Of a stretch of 64,000 bases of DNA, positions 53,867 to 63,128 are shown piece after piece. Location: positions 1 to 64,000 of the forward strand of contig CANLEM010000001.1 in assembly GCA_947489685.1 (NCBI GenBank), written 5' to 3'. Made by a program: the position numbers and the translations under genes. This DNA comes from an uncultured Aquimarina sp. (GTDB taxonomy: Bacteria > Bacteroidota > Bacteroidia > Flavobacteriales > Flavobacteriaceae). Positions within the stretch are counted from its first letter, which is position 1; every line of letters starts with the position of its first letter. The notes below the pieces were generated by a model. The model had not been told where the DNA came from and did not search any database. It saw only the letters and a program-made list of their open reading frames with translations.

Positions 53867-54796
53867 ATGAAGACGTTAAAATTACTTTCGATTATTGCTT
53901 TAAGTTCAATACTGGTTACTTCTTGCGTAGCAGAGGTGGTTATTGAGGAAGATGTATTTATTGAAGAACCTTCAATAAGTTTAAGAACTTTATTGAGTAG
54001 CTATGAAATTTGGTATGTGGATATAGAACGCACCAACGGCACAGGAGAGATTCCTTTTTTGCAGAAAGCGTTTACAGTTTCTTTTAGAAATGGCACTTTT
54101 TTTGCCAATAATAATCTTGTTGGGATAGGAGACAATGGAGGAGGATTTGGTTTGGATGTTGGAAGTTATGATACGTTTAGGATGGAGGTTGATATAGATC
54201 ATGATATAGATGGATTATATGAACTCGCGGTCAATCAACTTTCTAGTAACGAAATAGAATTGTACGATAGAGTTACCAATACGAGTTATTTTTTGATAGG
54301 ACACCAAAGAAGCACATTTGATTACGATCGCGTATTTTATGATAATATTCATTATTTCCTACAAGAATACGAGACATGGGAAAAAGTATTTACTAGTGAA
54401 TATGGAGTGTTGAACGAATTTGATGAAGAAAATTATATACAATTTTTGTATTACGGAGCAGGGGATAATTTTAAAAGTTCGCGAGATCGTAACGGAATCC
54501 CAATCGATGATATCTTTTATGATTATGCGGGATATTATGAGGTGAATGATATTGCAAATAATTTTTATAGGAAAACTTTAACACTTGATTACGAATATCT
54601 GGGCAATGAATACTTTGAGTTATCCGTTATAAATGACAGTAAAATAGAATTGTTTCACCCAACTTCGGGAACGGTGTATCAATTCAAAGGTAGAGGACAT
54701 CTACTTTTCAAAAATTCTGAAAATGGTAAAAAACTTCAGAATGATACTAAAAGAATTAAAAAGGCCGATCTCAAATTAAAAAAGCTTTTAAAATAA
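53867..54796 (+). CDS. Two-lobed lipoprotein of flavobacteria, function unknown
   Basis: A 309-residue lipoprotein with lipobox VTSC (Cys 20) and an acidic stretch after it. The mature protein seems to have two related lobes: ELAVNQLSSNEIELYDRVTN in the first and ELSVINDSKIELFHPTSG in the second, each followed by a short Tyr/Phe strand, as in lipocalin-like half barrels. The C-terminus is Lys-rich. I recall that relatives in flavobacteria have been labelled as a nicotinic acid mononucleotide adenylyltransferase; nothing in this sequence supports that. It is followed by a good terminator. Confidence 0.72.
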   Translation: MKTLKLLSIIALSSILVTSCVAEVVIEEDVFIEEPSISLRTLLSSYEIWYVDIERTNGTGEIPFLQKAFTVSFRNGTFFANNNLVGIGDNGGGFGLDVGSYDTFRMEVDIDHDIDGLYELAVNQLSSNEIELYDRVTNTSYFLIGHQRSTFDYDRVFYDNIHYFLQEYETWEKVFTSEYGVLNEFDEENYIQFLYYGAGDNFKSSRDRNGIPIDDIFYDYAGYYEVNDIANNFYRKTLTLDYEYLGNEYFELSVINDSKIELFHPTSGTVYQFKGRGHLLFKNSENGKKLQNDTKRIKKADLKLKKLLK

Positions 54797-54849
54797 AAGT
54801 AAGGATCGCGCTAAACAACATAAACTTTTTGGTTGGTTATTTAGTTGGA

Positions 54850-54894
54850 AATCGCTCTACAAGAGAAATCTTGTTTGGGCGATTTCTTTTTTGT
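54850..54894 (+). terminator. Rho-independent terminator of the two-lobed lipoprotein gene
   Basis: GAAATCGC (54850-54857) pairs with GCGATTTC (54881-54888), with an inner stem ACAAGA/TCTTGT and GAAA loop, followed by a T run. Confidence 0.85.
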
Positions 54895-55028
54895 ACAAAT
54901 ACCAAATCAATTTAATCTCAATATCTCCTAATATTTACTGAATTGATTTTTTTGAGGCATATTTTTTAAAAAATCACTCAAAATTAACTTTAGAATGGAT
55001 CAAAATTTAATTTATCTGTAAAACACAG

Positions 55029-55036
55029 TATCTTTA
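55029..55036 (+). promoter_or_regulatory. -7-like element of the aldehyde dehydrogenase gene
   Basis: TATCTTTA is one base off TAnnTTTG, 24 nt before the ATG. Confidence 0.35.
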
Positions 55037-55060
55037 CCTTTTCAAAAAAGAACAAATAAC

Positions 55061-56614
55061 ATGGCAACAGCAATATTAGATTTCGGAATTCGCGAAGCAC
55101 TACAACAACTTGGTGTTTCTGAGCAAAATAAAGGGACATCTACAGGGTCAAATTGGTTTTCTTCAAACCAAGAGATTTCTTCATATTCTCCAGTAGATGG
55201 AGAATTGATCGGCAAAGTAGAAACTACCACCAAAGAGGATTATGAAAAAGTCATTCAAACCGCGCAAGAAGCATTCAAATCCTGGAGGGTAATGCCTGCT
55301 CCTCAAAGAGGAGAAATAGTTAGGCAATTTGGTGAAGAGCTTAGAAAAGTAAAAGAACCATTAGGAAAACTAGTGTCTTATGAAATGGGTAAATCTTATC
55401 AAGAAGGTTTAGGAGAAGTACAAGAGATGATTGACATTTGTGATTTTGCTGTAGGATTGTCTAGACAGTTACATGGATTAACAATGCACTCAGAAAGACC
55501 AGGACATAGAATGTACGAACAGTATCATCCTCTTGGCATTGTAGGAATCATTTCGGCGTTTAATTTCCCCGTGGCGGTATGGGCTTGGAATACAGCTTTA
55601 GCCTGGATATGTGGTGATGTTTGTGTTTGGAAGCCTAGTGAAAAAACGCCACTTTGTGGTATTGCTTGCCAGAATATTATTGCAAAAGTATTGAAAGAAA
55701 ATAATCTACCAGAAGGTATTTCTTGTTTGATTAATGGCGACTATAAGGTAGGAGAAATGATGACTACCGATGGTCGTGTTCCTTTGGTATCTGCAACAGG
55801 ATCTACCAGGATGGGTAAAATAGTTGCAGCTACAGTTGGACAACGATTGGGTAAATCGCTTTTAGAACTTGGAGGTAATAATGCCATTATTGTTACGCCA
55901 GATGCAGATATAAAAATGACAGTGATAGGAGCTGTTTTTGGTGCAGTAGGTACCGCAGGTCAACGATGTACATCTACTCGAAGATTGATTATTCATGAAT
56001 CAATTTATGATAAAGTAAAAAATGCAGTAGTTGATGCCTACGGGCAATTGAGAATTGGTAACCCATTAGACGAAAATAATCATGTAGGTCCATTAATCGA
56101 TACTGATGCTGTAAAAGGATATCAAAATGCATTAGAAAAAGTAGTAGAAGAGGGTGGAAATATTGTTGTAGAAGGCGCCGTACTTTCGGGCGAAGGATAT
56201 GAAAGCGGATGTTATGTAAAACCTGCAATAGCCGAGGCTAGTAATTCATTCAAAATAGTACAACACGAAACTTTTGCTCCTGTATTATATCTTTTAAAGT
56301 ATAGTGGAGAAATTGAGAATGCAATTGATGTACAAAATGGAGTAGCTCAGGGATTATCTTCTGCAATTATGACTAATAATTTAAGAGAAGCCGAAAGATT
56401 TTTATCGCATGCTGGTTCTGATTGTGGAATTGCAAATGTGAATATAGGTACTTCTGGAGCAGAAATTGGTGGAGCATTTGGAGGAGAAAAAGAAACAGGT
56501 GGTGGTCGTGAATCTGGATCTGATGCATGGAAAGTATATATGCGCAGACAAACGAATACGATAAATTATACTACAGAGTTACCATTAGCCCAAGGGATCA
56601 AATTTGATTTATAA
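55061..56614 (+). CDS. amaB: Aldehyde dehydrogenase, ALDH7/antiquitin type (probable aminoadipate-semialdehyde dehydrogenase)
   Basis: A 517-residue NAD-dependent aldehyde dehydrogenase. The substrate-channel and cofactor motifs are ISAFNFPVAVWAWN, the catalytic Glu in LLELGGNNA, and the nucleophile Cys in GQRCTSTRRL, all typical of ALDH7. These enzymes oxidise alpha-aminoadipate semialdehyde (delta-1-piperideine-6-carboxylate) in lysine breakdown, and betaine aldehyde in some cases. No other lysine-degradation gene is next to it, so the exact pathway is inferred. It is monocistronic, with a terminator after it. Confidence 0.9.
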   Translation: MATAILDFGIREALQQLGVSEQNKGTSTGSNWFSSNQEISSYSPVDGELIGKVETTTKEDYEKVIQTAQEAFKSWRVMPAPQRGEIVRQFGEELRKVKEPLGKLVSYEMGKSYQEGLGEVQEMIDICDFAVGLSRQLHGLTMHSERPGHRMYEQYHPLGIVGIISAFNFPVAVWAWNTALAWICGDVCVWKPSEKTPLCGIACQNIIAKVLKENNLPEGISCLINGDYKVGEMMTTDGRVPLVSATGSTRMGKIVAATVGQRLGKSLLELGGNNAIIVTPDADIKMTVIGAVFGAVGTAGQRCTSTRRLIIHESIYDKVKNAVVDAYGQLRIGNPLDENNHVGPLIDTDAVKGYQNALEKVVEEGGNIVVEGAVLSGEGYESGCYVKPAIAEASNSFKIVQHETFAPVLYLLKYSGEIENAIDVQNGVAQGLSSAIMTNNLREAERFLSHAGSDCGIANVNIGTSGAEIGGAFGGEKETGGGRESGSDAWKVYMRRQTNTINYTTELPLAQGIKFDL

Positions 56615-56642
56615 GTCTTAAGTATAAATAAAATTAATGTTT

Positions 56643-56674
56643 AAAAACACTCCATGTATTGGGGTGTTTTTTTT
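56643..56674 (+). terminator. Rho-independent terminator of the aldehyde dehydrogenase gene
   Basis: The arm at 56643-56653 (AAAAACACTCC) pairs with GGGGTGTTTTT (56661-56671), with one G-U pair, followed by a T run. Confidence 0.8.
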
Positions 56675-56714
56675 ATACGCGTGATTATGTAACTTTAAAA
56701 AAACTATTGGGCTT

Positions 56715-58100
56715 ATGAAAAGAAGAGAATTCACTAAAAAATTAGGTCTTACTGCCGGCGCATTAGGCATAACGGCAGTATATTCGTGTACTAATGAAGC
56801 AAATGTTTCAGAATCCAAAATTGAAATCGATTGCCCACAAAATTTTAATGTTACAAGTGATCTATCTCAAAAAATGTATGATCGTGCATTAGAGATTACC
56901 AAATCAAAAGTTCGAGGAGGTGCTACAGAAGCTTTTTTCAAAAAACCTTTTATCGATGCCGCTTTCTCCCAGAATATTTTTCTTTGGGATACATGTTTTA
57001 TGGTATGTTTTGCAAAATATCATTTGGACGAGCTTCCTGTATACCAGGCACTGGATAATTTTTATGATCGAATTGAAGATGATGGTTATATCTGTAGAGA
57101 ATATAGGCATGATGGTACTCCACTTTGGTCTAAAGAACATCCTGTTTCTATAAATCCACCATTATTGGCTTTTGCAGAGTTAGAATTGTATTCGGTTTCT
57201 AATGATAAAGAACGGTTAAAACGAGTGTATCCTAGTTTAAAAAAGAATTTTGATTTTTTGGTGCGAACTTATCAAATGGATGATGATCTTTTTTATGCTG
57301 ATACATTGGGTATGGGAATGGATAATATAGAACGATACCCGAAAGATTGGAACAATGATGGGGATGGTATGACACATCATGAGCTTGCAGATAAACTAGG
57401 AAAAATGAATGTTACAGGTAAAGAAAGACTGAATACTTTTATTGCCGAATATCCTTTAACATTACAGGGATTATGGAATAAACAAGGTAGACTCGTGGAT
57501 TTTTCATGCCAGATGGCAATGCTTGCTAATCAACTTAAAACGATAGCCAACCATATTGAAGAATTTAACGATATCGAAGCGTATACAACAATTCATAGTA
57601 CAATTAAAAAAGCAGTCAATGACTTATGTTGGAATGAGAATGATGGTATGTATTATGATCTTGGATTTGGAAAACAAATTTCGCGTAAACATATAGGTAT
57701 GTATTGGGCACTTTTAGGAAAAGTAGTGCCAGAAGAACGATTGGATCGCTTTTTATCTCACTTAGAGAATCCTAATGAATTTGGAAGGCGAACTCCTTTA
57801 CCCGCACTTTCTGCAGATGAACCTGGTTATAAAGGCTGGGGAGATTACTGGCGAGGAGGCGTATGGGCGCCAACCTCGTATATGGTATTAAAAGGGCTTT
57901 CGGCATATAAGCAACATGATATGGCAAAAAGAATTGCTCGAAAAACATACCTCTCTGTTGCCGAGGTGTTTAAGATGACCAATACGTTCTGGGAAAATTA
58001 TTCTCCAGATCTAGTTTCTTATGGTATGCCTGCCAAGAATGATTTTTGCGGCTGGACAGCCCTCATACCTATAGCGGTGTATAAAGAATATCTGCCTTGA
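56715..58100 (+). CDS. Six-hairpin (MGH1/trehalase-like) glycoside hydrolase, Tat-exported lipoprotein
   Basis: A 461-residue protein. The N-terminus is a twin-arginine signal (RREFTKK, residues 3-9) with a lipobox-like YSC (Cys 25), so it is exported folded and probably lipid-anchored. The mature part is an (alpha/alpha)6 barrel of the GH63/trehalase-like type, with FLWDTCFMVCFAKYHL, WNENDGMYYDLGFGKQ and GWGDYWRGGVWAPTSYMVLKG. It should cleave an alpha-linked glucoside-type bond; the substrate is unknown. No susCD pair or other carbohydrate gene adjoins it. A small lipoprotein gene follows after 48 bp. Confidence 0.82.
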   Translation: MKRREFTKKLGLTAGALGITAVYSCTNEANVSESKIEIDCPQNFNVTSDLSQKMYDRALEITKSKVRGGATEAFFKKPFIDAAFSQNIFLWDTCFMVCFAKYHLDELPVYQALDNFYDRIEDDGYICREYRHDGTPLWSKEHPVSINPPLLAFAELELYSVSNDKERLKRVYPSLKKNFDFLVRTYQMDDDLFYADTLGMGMDNIERYPKDWNNDGDGMTHHELADKLGKMNVTGKERLNTFIAEYPLTLQGLWNKQGRLVDFSCQMAMLANQLKTIANHIEEFNDIEAYTTIHSTIKKAVNDLCWNENDGMYYDLGFGKQISRKHIGMYWALLGKVVPEERLDRFLSHLENPNEFGRRTPLPALSADEPGYKGWGDYWRGGVWAPTSYMVLKGLSAYKQHDMAKRIARKTYLSVAEVFKMTNTFWENYSPDLVSYGMPAKNDFCGWTALIPIAVYKEYLP

Positions 58101-58148
58101 AGGCCTGAAACGCAACCTTCTTCTTTAATATGCATCTTCATAACATAA

Positions 58149-58547
58149 ATGAACAAAAAGTATATATCGATGAAAAAGCTATTCGTATTAATGAGTATTA
58201 TAATTTTCACAGCCTGTAGTGGAGATGATAATACAGACGATCCAATATTATGCACAGAAGAATTAAGGGCAGGTATAGAGGTAACTATCAGAGATGGTCT
58301 TAATGGAAATTTCATAACCGAAGGAGTTACTGTTGTGATTGTAGACAATGAATATACAGAGACATTACAAAATTTTGAAGGCTCGAATACCTTTGTGGGA
58401 GCTTTTGAACGAATTGGCACCTATATAGTTACGGCTAGTAAAGTAGGTTACGATGATAATTCAATAGCCGAACCAATTATAGTAAAAGAAGATGTTTGTC
58501 ATGTAATTACAGAAAAAGCTGAAATAATTTTACGAAAAAATCAATAA
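58149..58547 (+). CDS. Small hypothetical lipoprotein with Ig-like/carboxypeptidase-regulatory fold
   Basis: A 132-residue lipoprotein with lipobox FTAC (Cys 23), followed by an Asp-rich stretch (SGDDNTDD). An alternative ATG at 58170 gives a shorter but still valid signal. The mature part (about 90 residues) has the beta-sandwich pattern seen in carboxypeptidase regulatory-like domains (VEVTIRDGLNGNFITEGVTV-like, GTYIVTASKVGYDD) and two Cys that may pair. No function can be named. It lies after the glycosidase gene and may share its transcript. Confidence 0.7.
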   Translation: MNKKYISMKKLFVLMSIIIFTACSGDDNTDDPILCTEELRAGIEVTIRDGLNGNFITEGVTVVIVDNEYTETLQNFEGSNTFVGAFERIGTYIVTASKVGYDDNSIAEPIIVKEDVCHVITEKAEIILRKNQ

Positions 58548-58595
58548 TTAGTTAATTTTTCCTAAATTTTAAGAATAAAGTCCAAGAATTTCCTT

Positions 58596-58603
58596 TAGAT
58601 TTG
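58596..58603 (+). promoter_or_regulatory. -7 element of the large T9SS propeller protein gene
   Basis: TAGATTTG matches TAnnTTTG, 28 nt before the ATG at 58632. No good -33 partner is seen. Confidence 0.4.
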
Positions 58604-58631
58604 CGAATTACTCACAAATCAGCTTAATAAA

Positions 58632-61600
58632 ATGAAAACAATTTTATTCTATCTCAAACGTTCTGTTTGGGCGGTATCCCTTGTAGGGATGATGACATCC
58701 GTCAATGCTCAAAAAATTCCAGGACTACAAACAGAAGCAAATTCAACTCAGCAAAGGGCTTCACTTTACAAACAATCTAAAATTTACGACAGTAAGCATG
58801 GGGCTAAGGAACTTGCTCCTAAGCAAGTTGGTGATCGTGCCATAGATCGTTACAATTATGATTTTGAAAGATTTAAGGATCCTGCTACCGGCAAGATGCC
58901 TTTAGGTATTAGGGATTTAGAAATTAATTTCTCTGAGAACATTCCTGTAAGTACAGAACTTAAACAATCTGTTGCAGCAAAATCTTCTTCAAAATTTGGT
59001 CGTTTTTCGTACTGGCAAAACCGTGGACCATTTAATGTAGGTGGTCGTACAAGGGCATTAGCTATTGATCGCACTAACGAGAATATCATCTTTGCAGGTG
59101 GTGTATCTGGTGGGCTTTGGCGTTCTACAAATGGTGGTGAAACCTGGAGAAAAATTACGAATCGTAGACAATCTCCTAGTATTACTGATATTGTACAAGA
59201 TCCAAGACCAGGAAAACACAGAACGTGGTACTATGCAACCGGAGAACGTTTTGGTAATTCTGCAGGAGCTGGAGGAGCATTCTATACGGGGACTGGAGTT
59301 TACAAGTCTATTAATGGTGGTAGAACATGGAGATTATTAGAAGCTACTAACGACAATGATATTAGAGCAATTTCTCCTTTTGATGTTATCAACTCTATTG
59401 TAGTTGATCCTACCAATGGAGATGTGTATATAGGTACTATACAAGGTTTACATAGATCTCAAGATGGAGGACGCACGTTTACCGAAGTATTAGAAAGTGG
59501 ATTTTTAGGTACTGTAGAAGTAGAAGTTACCTCTACAGGACAATTATATGCTACAATACGTAGTTCTGCAGAATCAAACCCAGGATTTTTTACTTCTGAT
59601 GACGGGGATACTTGGACAAGTATAACCCCAGATTTTCTTCCTGCAACTATAGGAAGAACAGTAATGGGTGTAAATCCTTCTAATGAGGATGAGGTATATT
59701 TTTATGCTCAAAATGTTGGTCCGGGTGGAGCGGCTTTCCTATTAAAATATGATGCTGGAGCAGGTGAAGAAGAAGAGATTTGGACTGACCTATCGGCTAA
59801 TCTTCCTCCTAATTTTGAAGCAAGAGGTGGGGTGTTTAATCTTCAAGGCGGATATAATATGTTCGTTAAAGTTAGTCCTGCAGATCCAAACTTGATTTTT
59901 GTAGCAGGTACGAACTTATACAGATCTACTACTGGATTTACTACACCCACAGGAAGAGATGCCTGGATAGCAGGATATCGACCAGCTATAAACACGTTTG
60001 CACAATATACAAACCAACATCCTGATCAACATGCATTGGTATTTTACCCATCCAATCCAAACAGGGTACTTTCGGGTAATGATGGAGGAGTATATGTTAC
60101 CGAAGATATTACAACTGCTATTGATGGTGTAGAACCTGTAGAATGGATTGATTTAAATAATGGATATATTACAACACAACCGTATCATGTATCATTTGAC
60201 CCAGAGGCTAATAGTGATGATTTAGTTGCAGGTTTTCAGGACAATGGAACATGGTTTACAAACTCTACCGATGGTACTGCTCCTTGGGTAGAAGATTTTG
60301 GAGGTGATGGAACCTATACTGCTATTGCAGATGGAGGAAGTACAAGATATGTATCTTCTCAAAGAGGAAATATATTTAGATTTAATTTTGATGAAGCTGG
60401 CGAATTCGAATCATTTGCCAGAGTAACACCGGCAGGAGCTACTGGATTTCCTTTTGTTACTCAATTCATTTTAGATCCTAATAATGATAACATCATGTAT
60501 TTGCCAGCTGGTAATAGAATTTGGAGAAACAATGATTTAGATGGTCTTCCGTTGTTCTCTAATGCTCCTACAGATGTAAACTGGGTAGGTTTACCAAACT
60601 CAGATACACCAGCAGGAAGTACTATTAGTGCTCTAGCGCTTTCTAAATTCCCGGTAGCAAATAGATTATATTATGGTACCAACAATGGGGGAATATTTAG
60701 AATGGATAATGCAAATCTTGATAGCCAAGAGGTTGTAGATCTTTCTACTGGCAAGGGATTGCCAACAGGTTTTGTTAATGATATTAATGTTGATCCATCT
60801 AATTCGGATAGAGTTATCGTAACCTTTTCTAACTATAGAGTTATTAGTGTATTCCTTACCGAAGATGCAGGAGAGACTTGGACAAACATAAGTGGAAACT
60901 TAGAAGAAAATGCTGATGGTAGCGGAAACGGACCATCTGTAAGAAGTACTGCGTTTTTAGGTAGTAGCCAAGGGTTTTTTGGAGCAAGACTACAAAGAGT
61001 ATTTGCTGCTACAAGTACTGGATTGTACTACACAAATAGATTAAATGGAGAAAGTACTCGTTGGATTAAAGAACCATTTGCTATTGGTAATGCAGTGGCA
61101 GATGAGGTAGTAACTCGTGATGATGGATTTATAGCCTTAGCGACTCATGGTAATGGATTATTTAGTGCAAGATTCCCTGTTTTTAATAAACAACCAGAAT
61201 CTACGTTAAGTGTAGCATATCTTTTAGAAGATGTTAGAATTGGTGAAAACAGTGAGGATTTTCAAGTAAATGTAGCCGATCTATTTGTTAGCTCTACAGG
61301 AGCTCCTATCGATATCGAGTTTACAAACTCTAATCCAGAATTGATTACAGCAAATTTAGAAGGAGATGTGATTACAATTTCTATAGCGCCAGATGCACTA
61401 GGTCAAGCGACTCTTGGTCTAGTTGCAACATCAGGAGATGAACAAGTAGCCGAAGGGTTTACCATTAATGTTGTAGAATTTGCAATTTACCAACAGGTTG
61501 ATCCTGCCGTTGGAAGTCGTCCTTCTCAATTCTTTGAAGATTTTGGAGCTTTGGTAGAATCATCTGATGATTTTACAGTACCAGAAGGAAATTCTTGGAC

Positions 61601-62309
61601 TGTAGAAAGAGTATTTACTCCTGGAGGAGCAAATAATACTCCGGTATTAGATAATGTTACTGTAGTGATTTATGCAGATAATAACGGTGTGCCAGGAGAT
61701 GAAGTATATAATAGTGGTGAGCTTGCACCAATATCTGATCCTACTGATACCAATCTGAATGTTTTATTGCCGGAAGCTGTTGAGTTGGCTAGTGGAAATT
61801 ACTGGTTAACGGTATATGCCAACCTAGCTTTTAATCCTGCTCAAACGCAGTGGTTCTGGTCATCACAAAATGGAGGTATTGGTCAAGAGGCTCAACTTAG
61901 AGATCAAAATAACCTGTTTGGTGCCGGAGCAATAGACTGGACAGGAGCTTCAGCCGTATTTGGAGGTGATCCTCGAGATCAAATCTTCCAAATTTATGGT
62001 GCAGTAAATGCCACTGATGATGGAGGTGTTCCTGAAACAGAAACAACACCTTTGGCAACTTTAGAAGCAGAGTTTAACGCTATGGTTTTACCAAATCCAT
62101 CTACAGATGTGTTTACATTTAACTTGAGTAGTTTGAACTCAAAAGGTAAGGTGTCTATTGATATTTATGATATAAGAGGTGGTATGGTATACCAGCAGTC
62201 TAATGTAGATACAAATTCTAGGTTTACATGGGATGCATCTAGCCTTAGATCAGGATTCTATTTTGCAAGAATCTCTAATGGTCCAACGCTTAAATTGATC
62301 AAGCGATAA
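58632..62309 (+). CDS. Large secreted VPS10/BNR beta-propeller protein with T9SS sorting domain
   Basis: A 1225-residue protein. It has a signal peptide (MTSVNAQ, about 21-27), a pro-like segment, and about ten BNR/VPS10 (sortilin-like) blades with Asp-box motifs such as STNGGETWRKI, SINGGRTWRLL, SQDGGRTFTEV and TEDAGETWTNI (about 150-850). A beta-sandwich region follows (about 880-1130), then a type A T9SS C-terminal domain (NPSTDVFTFNL to GFYFARIS, about 1150-1225, tail LIKR). It is exported by T9SS. Members are large adhesive or glycan-binding surface proteins; the target is unknown. The gene stands alone, with promoter and terminator. Confidence 0.9.
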   Translation: MKTILFYLKRSVWAVSLVGMMTSVNAQKIPGLQTEANSTQQRASLYKQSKIYDSKHGAKELAPKQVGDRAIDRYNYDFERFKDPATGKMPLGIRDLEINFSENIPVSTELKQSVAAKSSSKFGRFSYWQNRGPFNVGGRTRALAIDRTNENIIFAGGVSGGLWRSTNGGETWRKITNRRQSPSITDIVQDPRPGKHRTWYYATGERFGNSAGAGGAFYTGTGVYKSINGGRTWRLLEATNDNDIRAISPFDVINSIVVDPTNGDVYIGTIQGLHRSQDGGRTFTEVLESGFLGTVEVEVTSTGQLYATIRSSAESNPGFFTSDDGDTWTSITPDFLPATIGRTVMGVNPSNEDEVYFYAQNVGPGGAAFLLKYDAGAGEEEEIWTDLSANLPPNFEARGGVFNLQGGYNMFVKVSPADPNLIFVAGTNLYRSTTGFTTPTGRDAWIAGYRPAINTFAQYTNQHPDQHALVFYPSNPNRVLSGNDGGVYVTEDITTAIDGVEPVEWIDLNNGYITTQPYHVSFDPEANSDDLVAGFQDNGTWFTNSTDGTAPWVEDFGGDGTYTAIADGGSTRYVSSQRGNIFRFNFDEAGEFESFARVTPAGATGFPFVTQFILDPNNDNIMYLPAGNRIWRNNDLDGLPLFSNAPTDVNWVGLPNSDTPAGSTISALALSKFPVANRLYYGTNNGGIFRMDNANLDSQEVVDLSTGKGLPTGFVNDINVDPSNSDRVIVTFSNYRVISVFLTEDAGETWTNISGNLEENADGSGNGPSVRSTAFLGSSQGFFGARLQRVFAATSTGLYYTNRLNGESTRWIKEPFAIGNAVADEVVTRDDGFIALATHGNGLFSARFPVFNKQPESTLSVAYLLEDVRIGENSEDFQVNVADLFVSSTGAPIDIEFTNSNPELITANLEGDVITISIAPDALGQATLGLVATSGDEQVAEGFTINVVEFAIYQQVDPAVGSRPSQFFEDFGALVESSDDFTVPEGNSWTVERVFTPGGANNTPVLDNVTVVIYADNNGVPGDEVYNSGELAPISDPTDTNLNVLLPEAVELASGNYWLTVYANLAFNPAQTQWFWSSQNGGIGQEAQLRDQNNLFGAGAIDWTGASAVFGGDPRDQIFQIYGAVNATDDGGVPETETTPLATLEAEFNAMVLPNPSTDVFTFNLSSLNSKGKVSIDIYDIRGGMVYQQSNVDTNSRFTWDASSLRSGFYFARISNGPTLKLIKR

Positions 62310-62330
62310 AATTTTATAAAGTATTTATAG

Positions 62331-62362
62331 AAAAGGAGTTGATTATATCAACTCCTTTTTTT
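62331..62362 (+). terminator. Rho-independent terminator of the propeller protein gene
   Basis: AAAAGGAGTTGAT (62331-62343) pairs perfectly with ATCAACTCCTTTT (62347-62359) around a TAT loop, followed by more T. Confidence 0.9.
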
Positions 62363-62374
62363 ATTTTCAGGGGT

Positions 62375-62851
62375 ATGAATAAGATATGGTATATTTTAAT
62401 AATGGTACTATTGGTTTCTTGTAAAACCAATACAGTGGCACAGGAAAAAACTCCTAAAAAGAACACAAAACCTAAAGTGGAAAAACCGAAATTGGATGAT
62501 GTTCAAGATCAACAAGACGAACAAAATCAACGTATTGACCCAAGTACAATACTAATTACAGGTGCTATACAGGGAGTTTTTAAAGACTCGAACATATGCG
62601 GAAAATCTTATAAAGCTTCTGCGATATTCAAAATAAAACAAGTTGTAAACACAGGTTCTGGGATTGTAAATCCATTGTCTGTCGGTCAAGAAGTTAGATT
62701 AGGTTTTATTTCTCCCAAGGCTAATGATTTTGAAAATTTAAAAAAAGAGGTAAAAGTAGACCAAGAATTTTCGATTAAAGTAATGGAAGGTTTATGTCCT
62801 GATATGGGCCAAACACTATATGAAATTTTAAATTTTCGGGCTATAGATTAA
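62375..62851 (+). CDS. Hypothetical lipoprotein
   Basis: A 158-residue lipoprotein from the ATG at 62375, with lipobox LVSC (Cys 16). The TTG at 62339 lies inside the preceding terminator stem and is rejected. After a Lys/Pro-rich then Gln/Asp-rich linker (about 24-55) there is one small beta-rich domain (about 58-158) with two Cys (SNICGKSY, EGLCPDMG) that may form a disulfide. The fold resembles OB-like or NTR-type domains, but I do not recognise the family. It converges on the zinc-ribbon gene. Confidence 0.68.
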   Translation: MNKIWYILIMVLLVSCKTNTVAQEKTPKKNTKPKVEKPKLDDVQDQQDEQNQRIDPSTILITGAIQGVFKDSNICGKSYKASAIFKIKQVVNTGSGIVNPLSVGQEVRLGFISPKANDFENLKKEVKVDQEFSIKVMEGLCPDMGQTLYEILNFRAID

Positions 62852-62933
62852 TATGCTCTTATACTACTGATTTCTGTTTAAAGCTATTACAACTTAATCT
62901 AATGTTGACATATACAATGTAAATGAATAGTAT

Positions 62934-62968
62934 AAATAGCCCCAAGGCCTACCCTTTTGGGGCTATTT
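62934..62968. terminator. Hairpin terminator between convergent genes
   Basis: AAATAGCCCCAA (62934-62945) pairs perfectly with TTGGGGCTATTT (62957-62968) around an 11-nt loop. T runs are short on both strands, so direction is unclear; it may serve both genes. Confidence 0.7.
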
Positions 62969-63128
62969 CTCACAAACTCAACTTTTTTGAAAACAATTTT
63001 TAATTCTTAAGTTGAACATCAAAGAAAGGTTATATTACGGTAAAACCATATGACAGATGTTCCTATCATATGCACTATTGTTTCAAAGAAGTTTTTTGAA
63101 TGTATTTAAGTTCGAAAAAAGGAAAATA

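Noticed and set aside
62339..62374. In-frame TTG extension of the lipoprotein gene at 62375.
   Set aside because: It lies inside the perfect terminator hairpin 62331-62359 and would spoil the lipoprotein signal.
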